Assembly: GCF_001654455.1 (NCBI RefSeq)
Contig: NZ_CP015772.1
Coordinates: 3,472,001-3,536,000 of the forward strand
Reading direction: 5' to 3'
Length of the DNA: 64,000 bases
Origin: Niabella ginsenosidivorans
Lineage (GTDB): Bacteria; Bacteroidota; Bacteroidia; Chitinophagales; Chitinophagaceae
Part shown: positions 50,006 to 59,537 of the stretch, one piece after another
How positions within the stretch are numbered: the stretch's first letter is position 1
Layout: each line of letters starts with the position of its first letter
Position numbers and translations under genes: made by a program
The notes under the pieces: generated by a model
Seen by the model: only the letters and a program-made list of their open reading frames with translations
Told to the model about the DNA's origin: nothing
Database searches by the model: none

Positions 50006-53000
50006 TTAAAGCACCGGCAATTTTACAAAAAAGGTAGTGCCAATGCCCGGCTCTGTTTCAAACCAGATACTGCCGTTTGCTTTTTCTACAATGCCTTTAC
50101 ACATGGCCAGTCCCAACCCTGTTCCGGAGCTTTTGGTGGTAAAATTGGGGGTAAAGATCCTTGCCTTCATGGTTTCGCTGATGCCTGCTCCATTATCCTT
50201 TACACTGATGATCACGGTATCATTATCCAGGCGCTCCCTAACCTCCAACACGCACCTTGTATTCCCTTCACAGGCATCAATGGCGTTTACAAACAGGTTG
50301 GTGAACAGCCGGTTCAATTGCGTTTTATCTGCCTTTACCTGCACCGGTATCGGTAAAGGGTTCCAGTGAAAGGTCACTTCCGGGTTCTTGCTGTAAATAT
50401 TTTCCAGTGGCTGCAATACTTCATGCAGGTCGAATGCTTCTGCCTTTACATGGTTGATATTGGCAAACTGGGAAAAATCTGCTGCTATCTTTGAAAGGTG
50501 ATCAATCTGTTCCACCAGTGTTTTTGCCACACTTGAGGTCAGTTGCTGAATATTGGGGCTTTGCTCATTAATGGCCTTCTGTAAATATTGCAGGCTCAGT
50601 TTCATAGGCGTAAGCGGGTTCTTGATCTCATGCGCTACCTGCCGTGCCATTTCCCTCCATGCTTCTTCCCGTTCTGATCGTGCCAGGGTATCTGCGCTTT
50701 CTTTTAATTGCGCCACCATTTTATTATATTCCTTTACCAGCTGGCCTATTTCATCATCCCGCTCCCACAGGATCTCCTCATTAAGGCTGGATAAACTGAT
50801 CTGCTTCATTTTATTACCAATAACGGTGAAGGAGCCGGTAATACGGTTGGTAATGAGCAATGCCAGCAACCCTGTAAGCAGGAATATAAATGCATACAGA
50901 TTGATCAGGGTGATCAGGAATGTTGAAATTTCCTGGCTCAATTCCTGCTGCGATGTAAAATAAGGGATGCTCAGATACGCATAGGGCTGCGCGCTGTTTT
51001 CTCCTACCGGCGCATAGATCGTATTATAGGAAAGATTAGACACGCGCTCCTTTTGTGTATACTCAACCCTTCTCAGGCGCAACAGATAATAATAAGCACG
51101 CGGCATCATACGGTCACTTAAAACACCCCGGCTGTATATATCCGGCTGACTGGAAGCCCGCAGCACCCCGGTCTGATCATATACATTTACATCCACGCCA
51201 TGAATATCAGAAACCCTTTTTATTACTCCATTCAATACATTTGCGCTGAACAGGTCTTCATTGCTTCCTTTTGACTGTAAAATGGTTCTTACACTATCAT
51301 AGGTTTCATGCGAGCTTAATTCATTCAGCATGATATTCATGGTACGGCTTAATTTGTCATTGTTGGATTCTTCAAAGCGATTGACAAAAAATGAAATAGT
51401 GGCGGCTCCCACCACCAGAAATGCCAGCACGTTGATGAGAATAAAGGTGCCATGGATCTGGCTTCGGATCGTTGGGAAAAAAGTTGCATTTTTTACAGAC
51501 CGCTGACCTATAAAGATGCTGAGAACAATCATCAGTAAATTGATGAGCGCCGTCAGGAACAGGAAGGAACAGAAGATATACGAGAACAGGGTAATGGCTT
51601 CCAGGAACATTTCGCTCTTGCGCACCATTACAATTACTTTTGATGCGCTGGCGCGGTACCACAATTCATTATACCCGTCTTTTTCCCGTATCTCAAAGCG
51701 CCGCTGGGGCATCTGTCCGGGCGTAAGATAAGACGTAAAGGGGTATTTTTTAGAAGAGGATCTCAACTGATTATCCTGGTAAATAGCATACTGATATACC
51801 AGCGAGTTGGAATATTCCCAGCTGCGGAATTGCTTAAACAATTCGGGCCTGATGTTCGCTACAGCAAATTTCCGCGGGTTGGATACAATATAAATCGTAC
51901 CCAGCAGGTGGCCCGTTTTTGCGTTGGATATGACCCGCCGGGTTATATAAGCAAAATTGTCAAACTCCGATTCATAAAAATACATGTCCGGTAATGAAGT
52001 AGGCCTGGATTTATTGGCAATAATATTGTTCAGCGCCTCTACGGTATAAGGGGCCTGGTTAAACAGCGGGTTATTTAAACTGTCGAAAAAATAAAGATTG
52101 GTCACATAGTTATTCAGGTACCCGATGTAATTCCGGTTACGGATACTATCCCGCATGTGCTCATTCTCCTGCTGATCATAAAGCCTTTTAAAATTGTTCC
52201 GGAAATAATTACTGTCCAGGTATTTATTCGCAATGCTGATCAGCCGTTCACTGGCGGGGTCTGTTTGCGTTGCCAGTTTTTCAATATATTTTTTCCGGAG
52301 GGAAAGTTCTGCCTTATTGATCTCCTTTAACATCAGCAGGGAGAGGCTAACGGAAAATACAAATATCCAGAGCACCGTTCCAGAAACACTGAACTGCACG
52401 TACCGGTATATTACAGCTTCTTTTGTAAACACAAACGTATATACCAGCAGCCATACCAGTACCGGCAGGTAAAAGATAACGACCTCGTCTTTTTCAATAA
52501 GCGTTATAAACAGCAGGCCCAGCACCGCTATCAGCAGATAGATCAGTAATAAATTATCCTTAAATGCTGCAAGAATGAATTTATAAAGTGTGCGGCTGAG
52601 GTAATAAAATCCAAGACATAAGCAGGCCAGAATGATAAATCCTACGGCAGTAAAAACAGAAAGACTGGATACATTGGTAACGTCAAATGATATTTTGGAC
52701 CATGCGATCAGCGTTTTTATAACCCCGGCAATGCTGAAGGTGGCTGCAATGAGTATGACAAGGCAACTGATACCAGTTATCCAGATGGTCTTTTTACTGT
52801 ATTTATATACATTGAGCGTAACTGCCGACAACCGGTTCCACACAAACACACTTATCCAGCAAAACAAAAGGCTGTTAATTAAAAGATCGCCCAGTGTTGG
52901 AAGTATGTCCCCTGCACTGTAAACAGCCGGATCAAAAAGTGAGAATTCCCCGGACCTCCACCGGGCCGTCATTAAATACAGCACGATGCGAAAAGCCAGA

Positions 53001-53758
53001 AAGCTTCCGGTTAAGAAATAGATCTGGTTCAGATAATTAACGGGAGCCAGCCGCTTTGCCAAAATAAGATAAAGGGCCAGGAAGAACAAAAAGAGCCCTG
53101 TAATTTTCATCACTACAGACAGTTCCGAATCCCGGGCTACTTTAACGCTGGCTTTATATTTCAGGTAGAACAGCGGGGTTCCGTCCGCGCTTTTCACTGC
53201 AAAAGGGGTTGGGGTCAGTGAAACGTCCATTATATTATTCATTGTTTTATCAAACGGGAAATCATTTTTAAAATATTCCGTTTCAATAAAAAATGAAGAC
53301 TTGATCAGGATCAGGCAATAGGCATTAAAATCCGTATATCCGGGAACCGGTTTGCGCAGCGAATAATAGTAGCCGTTGGGCAGCTTTGCTACCTGCTCAT
53401 CCCTGCTGCTGTACAACAGCTCATCTGAAGGTATCACAATGCCTGTGTTCCAGAAACGCAGGAACTGCTTATTGGCATCTTTTTTATAAATATAGAAATA
53501 AAACGGGCCATCGTATACGCTCATCAGATCGTTCAGGCTTTCCCGTGATTGCGTAAGCCGTTTCATCAGTTGCTCATCCTTCAGCAGTTGTTCAAAGCCG
53601 GCAACGCGTTTTGCAATCTCTTTTTCAAAGAAGGCCGTTTGCTGATCGAGGGATGTTTTTTTTACAAATTTTGAACTAAGCAGCATCCCGGTTAAAAAAA
53701 CCATTACTGATGCTGTTAACAGGATCAGCTCCCAAAAATATTTGTTTTTACCTTTCAA
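50006..53758 (-). CDS. Large NtrY-like membrane sensor histidine kinase
   Basis: A 1250-residue kinase. The N-terminus has one helix, then a periplasmic part, then about seven membrane helices (about 215-460). A second periplasmic domain (about 480-690), more helices, a third extracytoplasmic part (about 760-900) and a HAMP-like segment (LLITNRITGSFTVIGNKMKQ) follow. The kinase core has AREMARQVAHEIKNPLTP-type sequence with the phospho-acceptor H near 1043 and a HATPase with FVNAIDAC, DNGAGI and GTGLGLAMCKGI. The pattern is that of the NtrY family. No response regulator gene is adjacent, so its partner is elsewhere. mazG follows upstream by seven bases. Confidence 0.88.
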   Translation of the reverse strand: MKGKNKYFWELILLTASVMVFLTGMLLSSKFVKKTSLDQQTAFFEKEIAKRVAGFEQLLKDEQLMKRLTQSRESLNDLMSVYDGPFYFYIYKKDANKQFLRFWNTGIVIPSDELLYSSRDEQVAKLPNGYYYSLRKPVPGYTDFNAYCLILIKSSFFIETEYFKNDFPFDKTMNNIMDVSLTPTPFAVKSADGTPLFYLKYKASVKVARDSELSVVMKITGLFLFFLALYLILAKRLAPVNYLNQIYFLTGSFLAFRIVLYLMTARWRSGEFSLFDPAVYSAGDILPTLGDLLINSLLFCWISVFVWNRLSAVTLNVYKYSKKTIWITGISCLVILIAATFSIAGVIKTLIAWSKISFDVTNVSSLSVFTAVGFIILACLCLGFYYLSRTLYKFILAAFKDNLLLIYLLIAVLGLLFITLIEKDEVVIFYLPVLVWLLVYTFVFTKEAVIYRYVQFSVSGTVLWIFVFSVSLSLLMLKEINKAELSLRKKYIEKLATQTDPASERLISIANKYLDSNYFRNNFKRLYDQQENEHMRDSIRNRNYIGYLNNYVTNLYFFDSLNNPLFNQAPYTVEALNNIIANKSRPTSLPDMYFYESEFDNFAYITRRVISNAKTGHLLGTIYIVSNPRKFAVANIRPELFKQFRSWEYSNSLVYQYAIYQDNQLRSSSKKYPFTSYLTPGQMPQRRFEIREKDGYNELWYRASASKVIVMVRKSEMFLEAITLFSYIFCSFLFLTALINLLMIVLSIFIGQRSVKNATFFPTIRSQIHGTFILINVLAFLVVGAATISFFVNRFEESNNDKLSRTMNIMLNELSSHETYDSVRTILQSKGSNEDLFSANVLNGVIKRVSDIHGVDVNVYDQTGVLRASSQPDIYSRGVLSDRMMPRAYYYLLRLRRVEYTQKERVSNLSYNTIYAPVGENSAQPYAYLSIPYFTSQQELSQEISTFLITLINLYAFIFLLTGLLALLITNRITGSFTVIGNKMKQISLSSLNEEILWERDDEIGQLVKEYNKMVAQLKESADTLARSEREEAWREMARQVAHEIKNPLTPMKLSLQYLQKAINEQSPNIQQLTSSVAKTLVEQIDHLSKIAADFSQFANINHVKAEAFDLHEVLQPLENIYSKNPEVTFHWNPLPIPVQVKADKTQLNRLFTNLFVNAIDACEGNTRCVLEVRERLDNDTVIISVKDNGAGISETMKARIFTPNFTTKSSGTGLGLAMCKGIVEKANGSIWFETEPGIGTTFFVKLPVL

Positions 53759-53764
53759 CTTTAT

Positions 53765-54556
53765 TTACCGGCTTCTTCCTTCTTCTTTAGCTTTGTTCCA
53801 GAGCGCGTCCATTTCGGCCAGCGACAGGCGGGCAAGAGCCGTACTCTTTTCGCCTGCCAGTTCCTCCATCCTTGTAAACCGGCTGGTGAATTTTTTATTG
53901 GTACGCTCCAAGGCCGCTTCGGCATCTATTTTTAAAAAACGTGCGTAATTGATCAGTGAAAATAATAAATCTCCGAATTCATCCTCAACCCGGGATGCCT
54001 GGCCTGACTGAACTGCCTCCCGGAGCTCTGCTGATTCTTCCTCCACCTTTTCCCAAACCTGTGCTGCCGTATCCCATTCAAACCCCACCTGCTTTGCTTT
54101 TTCCTGCAGGCGCATTGCCTTTACCAGGGCCGGTAATGACCGGGGCACACCACTCAGCACCGATTTTTTCCCCTCCTTCAGCTTCAATTGCTCCCAGTTC
54201 TGCTTTACATCTTCTTCCGACTTTACTTCTTTCAGCCCTTCCATACCTTCCCCGGCAGGGTAAATATGGGGGTGCCGCCTGATCAGTTTTTCGGTGATCC
54301 CGTTGAGCACCTCGTCAATTGTAAATTCCTTTTGCTCAGACGCAATCTTTGAATAAAAGACTACATGCAGCAACAGATCGCCCAGTTCTTCCCGGATGCC
54401 TTTCCAGTTCTCTTCAATAATGGCATCTCCCAGTTCGTAGGTCTCCTCTATGGTCATCTGCCGCAGGCTGTGAATGGTCTGCTTCCGGTCCCACGGACAT
54501 TTTTCACGCAGCTCATCCATTATTTTTACTAATCGGTCAAAAGCTTCCTGCCTCAT
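53765..54556 (-). CDS. mazG: Nucleoside triphosphate pyrophosphohydrolase MazG
   Basis: A 263-residue protein with two MazG halves. The first has CPWDRKQTIHSL, ETYELGDAI and EELGDLLLHVVFYSKIA, the E-x2-E...E-x2-D metal-binding pattern. The second has VEDEFGDLLFSLINYARF. It hydrolyses non-canonical or excess NTPs to NMP and pyrophosphate in the cytosol. It lies directly upstream of the NtrY-like kinase gene with a seven-base gap and is probably cotranscribed. Confidence 0.93.
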   Translation of the reverse strand: MRQEAFDRLVKIMDELREKCPWDRKQTIHSLRQMTIEETYELGDAIIEENWKGIREELGDLLLHVVFYSKIASEQKEFTIDEVLNGITEKLIRRHPHIYPAGEGMEGLKEVKSEEDVKQNWEQLKLKEGKKSVLSGVPRSLPALVKAMRLQEKAKQVGFEWDTAAQVWEKVEEESAELREAVQSGQASRVEDEFGDLLFSLINYARFLKIDAEAALERTNKKFTSRFTRMEELAGEKSTALARLSLAEMDALWNKAKEEGRSR

Positions 54557-54660
54557 ATTTTGTAATTCAAATTCTTTACCCCTTCAGAATTAATATAAAA
54601 TTTTTGTTTACATTAAACAAATTATAAATCTCACAATCAATTATCAACACGTAGCTATAT

Positions 54661-55491
54661 CTATTTTTTGCCTGGATCTGGTTCAGTAAAGAACCGATGC
54701 ATGAACAACAACTGATACTGAATGGCATTTTGCCAGTAGTCACCATTATGCGCTCCGGGTCGGGTAATATAATCATGCGGAATATTGCGTAACAACAGCT
54801 CCCTGTGAAGATTTTCATTCACTTTATAAAAGAAATCTTCTGTACCGCAATCGATCATTATTTTTAATGTATTGGGCTGTATCAGGTAAAGCATGTTTAT
54901 TACCGTATTTTTTTCCCAGCGTTCCGGAAACTCAGCATACCTGCCCAGCCGTTTGGCGATATCCCAGTTATTAGGAAAGGGCCTTATATCAACACCGCCG
55001 CTCATGCTTCCGGCAGCACCAAAAACATCCGAGTGTTTAATAGCCAGGTACAGGGCACCATGACCACCCATACTTAGCCCTGTGATTCCTCTTCCGGAAG
55101 CCTTTGGAATCGTTGAATAATTTTTATCAACCCAGGCAATTAATTCCTTTGCAACAAAAGTTTCATATTTAAAGGATGGATCTACAGGGCTGTCCCAATA
55201 CCAGCTTCCATACCCTCCATCCGGGCATACCAGCAGCATTTGATACTGGTCGGCCGTTTCCATTACCCCTTTCATTTTTGCATACCCTGCATAATTACCG
55301 CTATAGCCATGCAGCAAATACACAACCGGGTATTTCTTTGACCGGTCATAATGATCCGGTACTGCAACCACTGTTTTTATGTTCTTGTTCATAGCAGGGC
55401 TGAATACGTCCAGGGTATCTACTTTTGCAGCAGAGACACGTAAAAGCAGCACCAGGAATACAGCCATTAAACCCCCTTTCTTCATTCGCAT
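54661..55491 (-). CDS. Secreted esterase, alpha/beta-hydrolase (esterase D/feruloyl-esterase-like)
   Basis: A 276-residue exported hydrolase from the ATG at 55491 (a second ATG at 55485 is equally possible). The signal peptide LMAVFLVLLLRVSAA is followed by the esterase core. The oxyanion strand is VVYLLHGYSGN. The nucleophile serine is in GLSMGGHGALY, the acid in DCGTEDFFY and the histidine in PGAHNGDYW. The pattern fits the family that includes S-formylglutathione hydrolases, acetyl-xylan and feruloyl esterases. With a signal peptide it probably removes acyl groups from polysaccharide or lipid in the periplasm. Confidence 0.87.
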   Translation of the reverse strand: MRMKKGGLMAVFLVLLLRVSAAKVDTLDVFSPAMNKNIKTVVAVPDHYDRSKKYPVVYLLHGYSGNYAGYAKMKGVMETADQYQMLLVCPDGGYGSWYWDSPVDPSFKYETFVAKELIAWVDKNYSTIPKASGRGITGLSMGGHGALYLAIKHSDVFGAAGSMSGGVDIRPFPNNWDIAKRLGRYAEFPERWEKNTVINMLYLIQPNTLKIMIDCGTEDFFYKVNENLHRELLLRNIPHDYITRPGAHNGDYWQNAIQYQLLFMHRFFTEPDPGKK

Positions 55492-55592
55492 ATATTTAGA
55501 GCCAACGAATTTAGCCAAAAAATCAAAAGTATTCTGTATAAAAAAAGGCAGCGAAACCAACCGCCGCCTTTGAAAACCAACGAACGGAAGCT

Positions 55593-56492
55593 CTAAAAAT
55601 GTTTGTGACGGCTTAGCGCATGCTTTACACCGGGATAATCATTGATCAGCGCCAGCTCATAATCGGGGTTGGATTTCAGCTTACGGATGAACTCCACCAG
55701 CCTCAGGGAATCATCGGCCGTTCTCCACATCTGGTCGTGCGCCAGGATCACCAGGTTATCGGGCACCATGGTTTTCTTGCTGGCAAATAAATTATTGACC
55801 TGGTTATACAGCTGGTCAGCCGTTTGAACGGCTTTGGCGTTTTTGTGATTGAACTGCCATTCCAGGTCCCATCCTATTAAAACGAAGCCGCCTTTTGACT
55901 GCAAGGTATCGATCACCCGCTTATTCTTTAACAGATCTGTCCGGGTAATGCTGTCAATCCGCCAGGCATTGCGGCCCGGTGTACGGGCAATAGGCGCCTT
56001 AAGCGCCATTAATGCCTGCGCCCTGTTAAAATCCGAGATAACCGAGTCGGCATGTGTATAAAACGGGGTGAATTTGTTTCTCCAGGCATGGGAATAGCTA
56101 TGATTGCACAGTTCTATTCCCGGAAAAGCCTGCATTTTGTTCCACATCAGTTTCTGCTCCGGGCTGGCATCAGTATGCAGCCCTATAAGGAACATGGTAG
56201 CAGGCACATTCTCATCCTTCAGGATCGTTAAAAGATTTTTGGTGCCCAGATTGGGACCATCATCAAAGGTTAGATAGACCTTCTTTTTATTAGACGGCGG
56301 CGCCGTAACGGTATCTTCTGTTTTAGCGATAGTGTCCGGGGCATTCGTGCTGTCTGCTCCTGTATCCGGCCTGCTGGTATTGGTGTTATTGTATGGGTTA
56401 CATGCCCACAGGAGTACCAGGGCAAAAATACAGGGGGTTAGCCATTTCAATTTTGAAGAGGGAGGCTCTTCCTTTTTAAAAACATCTTTCAT
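55593..56492 (-). CDS. Polysaccharide deacetylase-family lipoprotein
   Basis: A 299-residue protein with a hydrophobic N-terminal stretch (WLTPCIFALVLLWAC) ending in a lipobox cysteine, then a threonine/serine-rich linker to residue 68. The NodB domain follows, with VYLTFDDGPNLGTK (catalytic Asp pair), the metal histidines in CNHSYSHAW, RTPGRNAWR and ILAHDQMWR. It should remove N- or O-acetyl groups from a cell-wall or exported polysaccharide on the outer side of the cytoplasmic membrane. The substrate is unknown. It lies about 100 bases upstream of the secreted esterase gene on the same strand. Confidence 0.88.
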   Translation of the reverse strand: MKDVFKKEEPPSSKLKWLTPCIFALVLLWACNPYNNTNTSRPDTGADSTNAPDTIAKTEDTVTAPPSNKKKVYLTFDDGPNLGTKNLLTILKDENVPATMFLIGLHTDASPEQKLMWNKMQAFPGIELCNHSYSHAWRNKFTPFYTHADSVISDFNRAQALMALKAPIARTPGRNAWRIDSITRTDLLKNKRVIDTLQSKGGFVLIGWDLEWQFNHKNAKAVQTADQLYNQVNNLFASKKTMVPDNLVILAHDQMWRTADDSLRLVEFIRKLKSNPDYELALINDYPGVKHALSRHKHF

Positions 56493-57635
56493 AGAATAAA
56501 CATCCTTTTTAAATAGTCAAAAATCATCACATAAAGGTTAACAGTCTCTTTATAAGCAGGGTTAGCAGCAAAATAAAAGCCTATAAGCTGCCTGCTATAG
56601 ACTTTTCATATGTGCTTCCTTTACGTTATGTTGCAATTGTAAAGCTATTAAATCGTTTAATGATCACAAAATAATCTTTATAAAGAGCGGGCGCATCTGA
56701 TAATCATCGGTCATCAAAATATTGTTTTGTATAAACCGGGATTGAAGCATAATAGACCGCCCCTACGGGTAGGTTGTCCAAAAAAGATGATAAAGTTCGT
56801 CATCAGCAGATTGTATTTTGAGGCATAACAGTTTGAATTGGATATAATTATGAAGAATCAAAGAGAATAAAGATTGGAGAAAAAGATAAACCCAATTGGA
56901 AAAATTAAATGAAAAACTCGGAAGGTTATTAAATCTTACCAGCAGGAGTTACATTGTCAGAAAGCAAAGACAAGGGATTTATTGAAAAGCAAAGAGCAGT
57001 TTAAGTAGGTCCACCTGAAAAGGCGTAATTCAGTAGGGTCGCATTTTTAAAGAGAAAAGAGCAATAAATAAGCCTCTCTTTGGAGCAAAATTTGCCAAAA
57101 GGGAGGCATTATCATTTTGTTTTGTATATGTCAAAGTTACTTCTTTTAGATTTGTAAACATATCGCGTCGCATACAAACCACTGGGCAGGCACGGGCAGC
57201 TTAGCCACCTTGCCTGCCAACTCCAAAAATCAAGCGATGCCAGCGCACCGCAATGCATATGTATGGCCTGAATGTACCAAAAATAACCCAAAAATAACCC
57301 TGACTTCAATTTTGAGCTCTCAAAAACCTAAAAAACACAAAAAAATCTACAATATTATTGTGGCCCCCCTTGCTTTGCCAATTTTCAGGAATAGCAAATT
57401 ATAGACCAACAAAAAAAGCATGATGCCCTTACAGAAAATTTCAGATCTGATTAAATGTCACTTCTGTATAAAAAATGAAAATCCGTTCCGTATAATTTCC
57501 TGCTATTCTAAAGAAACGCAGGAACTACGGCCTGCATACAGCACCGGATGCAAGATCCGGCTTAAAAGTAAAACAGTATTTTCCTGATCATGTGAAATGA
57601 TCGGATCGAGGTATTTCATATACAGCAGACGATTG
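56493..57635. other. Gene-free kilobase with degenerate sequence
   Basis: No supported gene. Between about 56840 and 57010 the plus strand carries lysine/glutamine-rich short frames (YQQELHCQKAKTRDLLKSKE), possibly a relic of a coiled-coil gene such as the accessory part of a transposase, but too broken to name. An imperfect hairpin (GCCTCTCTTTGG with CCAAAAGGGAGGC) lies at 57069-57107. Repeat B copy 3 lies at 57393-57472. Confidence 0.45.
57393..57472. repeat. Dispersed repeat B, partial copy 3
   Basis: About 80 bases matching the last quarter of repeat B: the end of the short motif (TTATAGACCAACAAAAAAAG), then TCTGATTAAATGTCACT, in the same orientation as copy 1. The palindrome-containing part is missing. 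Confidence 0.7.
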
Positions 57636-58448
57636 TTACCAGCTGCCCCCGGCACCACCGCCCCCAAAGCTGCCACCACCAAATCCACCGAAGCCGCCGC
57701 CCCCACCGCCGGACCAACTTCCTCCTCCACCGCCCGACCAACTTCCTCCTCCACCGCCCGACCAGCCGCCAGGCAAAATCCATCCGCCACCGCGGTAGCC
57801 CCTGCGGGAGACATACCCGCCATTATTACCGCCGCCGCGGCTCATAAAGGCCACAAAAATGATCACTACAATAATGACCAGCAAAATAGTTCCGAAGCCC
57901 ATTCCATTTCCTCTTTGATGGTAGCCTTCCGGCGCTTTAAACTTACCGGCCGCTGCCTGTATGAGCGCATCGGTTCCTTCATCCAATCCCCTGTAATTCT
58001 GCCCATTTTTAAAATCTGGGATGATGATCTGATCCACAATTTGCGAAGCTATCAGGTCTGTAACAGCGCTTTCCAGTCCATACCCCGGAGCAATAAAAAG
58101 CCCGCGGTTACTTTGCCCGTCCTTTTCGCCGGTATTAATAAGGATCACAATACCATTATTGAACTGCTTACCACCAACGCCCCACTTCCTCCCTAAAGCA
58201 ATGGCATAATCATCCCTGGAGTGCCCTTTCAGGTCATCAACGATTACAACGGCGATCTGGGTAGAAGTACTGTCGTCATAGGCGACCAGCTTCTGCTCCA
58301 GCGCCTGGTTTTGTTCAGGAGTGAGGAAATGACCGGTAAAGTCGTTCACCAGCCTTGGTGGCCCTGGCTGATCAGGAATATCTTTGTCTATTTGTCCAAA
58401 GGACAAAAGGGAAACAAGTAAAAAATATAAAAGGAAAATCTTTTTCAT
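57636..58448 (-). CDS. TPM-domain membrane protein, YgcG type
   Basis: A 270-residue protein. Signal peptide (LLYFLLVSLLSFGQ), then a TPM (TPM_phosphatase) domain at about 30-160 with VNDFTGHFLTPEQNQALEQK, STQIAVVIVDDL and GNRGLFIAPGYGLE-like sequence. A membrane helix (TILLVIIVVIIFVAFM, about 190-206) follows, then a glycine/serine/tryptophan-rich tail of about 60 residues. The tail is encoded by 24-base tandem repeats giving SWSGGGGG units, so its length may vary. It is the last gene of a LemA/LemA/TPM/TPM operon. The role is unknown, with links in the literature to membrane or photosystem repair and stress. Confidence 0.85.
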   Translation of the reverse strand: MKKIFLLYFLLVSLLSFGQIDKDIPDQPGPPRLVNDFTGHFLTPEQNQALEQKLVAYDDSTSTQIAVVIVDDLKGHSRDDYAIALGRKWGVGGKQFNNGIVILINTGEKDGQSNRGLFIAPGYGLESAVTDLIASQIVDQIIIPDFKNGQNYRGLDEGTDALIQAAAGKFKAPEGYHQRGNGMGFGTILLVIIVVIIFVAFMSRGGGNNGGYVSRRGYRGGGWILPGGWSGGGGGSWSGGGGGSWSGGGGGGFGGFGGGSFGGGGAGGSW

Positions 58449-58454
58449 TAATTG

Positions 58455-58919
58455 TTAATTGCCAAAAGCAATATCATCCGGAAGTTCATTATGATCCGTT
58501 TCCCTGTCATAAGGAAAATGGTGATGCAGCCCTGCTCCTATCTTTTGCACATATTCGCTGATCCCGGCTGCAAAATTCTTTTTATTAAAATGCTGAAGGA
58601 TCTCTTTTACCAGATTATCCCAATAGGCTTTACCGGTTCTGCTGTAAATACCTTCATCACCAAAAATGGCCATCTGCCGGTCTTTTAACGCAATATATAA
58701 CAGCACCGCATTCCGCTCTGCCGTTTGTTCCATTTTTAATTTGTAGAAGATCTCCGCCGCGCGGTCCACAGGATCCACATATTTGTTATGACTTTCCATG
58801 TAAACACGGATCTCTCCACTGGTCTGACTTTCTGCCTGGCGGATTGCATTTACGATCTGCTCTTTTTCAGCAGCGGTAAGCACATCTTCCGGTTTTTTAC
58901 TGAACATCGGGAAAGCCAT
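58455..58919 (-). CDS. Short TPM-domain protein
   Basis: A 154-residue protein consisting of one TPM domain: LTAAEKEQIVNAIRQAESQT, then GEIRVYMES, AVLLYIALKDRQMAIFGDEG and YVQKIGAGLHHHFP. No signal peptide and no clear membrane helix, so it probably faces the cytosol. It sits between the second LemA gene (four bases upstream) and the large TPM gene (six bases downstream), implying that the products act together. Confidence 0.85.
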   Translation of the reverse strand: MAFPMFSKKPEDVLTAAEKEQIVNAIRQAESQTSGEIRVYMESHNKYVDPVDRAAEIFYKLKMEQTAERNAVLLYIALKDRQMAIFGDEGIYSRTGKAYWDNLVKEILQHFNKKNFAAGISEYVQKIGAGLHHHFPYDRETDHNELPDDIAFGN

Positions 58920-58923
58920 ATTA

Positions 58924-59508
58924 TCAGAATTTTATTTCCACATTTTTATCCGCGCCAGGAACAGCCTTAAAGCCCTCCATGGGTTTAAAACCCAAAAGCC
59001 CGGCAGTAATATTTGTTGGAAAACTCCGTACAGATTTATTGTAAGCTGCTACTGCACCGTTAAAATCTTCTCTTGCCACCTTTATTCTCCGCTCATTACC
59101 TTCGAGCTGCGTCTGTAATCCGCGATAGGCCTCTGTTCCATGCAATACCGGATACTTTTCAATAGAAATGATCATCCGGTTAGAAGCAACGGCCAGCGAA
59201 TCCTGTAATGTTGATTGCCTGTTATAATTCTCTGCCGTTAAATTACCGCCGGATTGCTGTAAGGCGCTGCTGCGCGCATTGATCACATCCACTAATGTAT
59301 TGTGCTCAAAATCGCTGAGCCCTTTTACAACATTTACCAGGTTAGGGGTAAGATCCAGCCGCCGCTGATAGGTACTTTGCACTTCGGCCCATTTTTGCTG
59401 CACGTTTTCCTGTTTCCTTACCAAAGAATTATAGGAAACAACACCATACAGCAACAGGACTATTGCAATAACAACAATGTATAGGGTTGATTTTTTCAAA
59501 CTACTCAA
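58924..59508 (-). CDS. LemA family protein (second copy)
   Basis: A 194-residue protein anchored by one N-terminal helix (TLYIVVIAIVLLLYGVVSYN). The LemA segment follows, with KWAEVQSTYQRRLDLTPNLV, TLVDVINARSSA and NGAVAAYNKSVRSFPTNI. It ends with FKAVPGADKNVEIKF. The fold is a long helical bundle outside the membrane. It is about 45% similar by eye to the preceding LemA gene and follows it after 29 bases. Function is unknown. Confidence 0.88.
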   Translation of the reverse strand: MSSLKKSTLYIVVIAIVLLLYGVVSYNSLVRKQENVQQKWAEVQSTYQRRLDLTPNLVNVVKGLSDFEHNTLVDVINARSSALQQSGGNLTAENYNRQSTLQDSLAVASNRMIISIEKYPVLHGTEAYRGLQTQLEGNERRIKVAREDFNGAVAAYNKSVRSFPTNITAGLLGFKPMEGFKAVPGADKNVEIKF

Positions 59509-59537
59509 CTACTCCTGCTTGTTCTGTCAATTAAAGA

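Noticed and set aside
56840-57010. A degenerate transposase-associated gene
   Set aside because: The pieces are lysine-rich and short, with stops in all frames. No catalytic residues or inverted ends were found, so no element is claimed.
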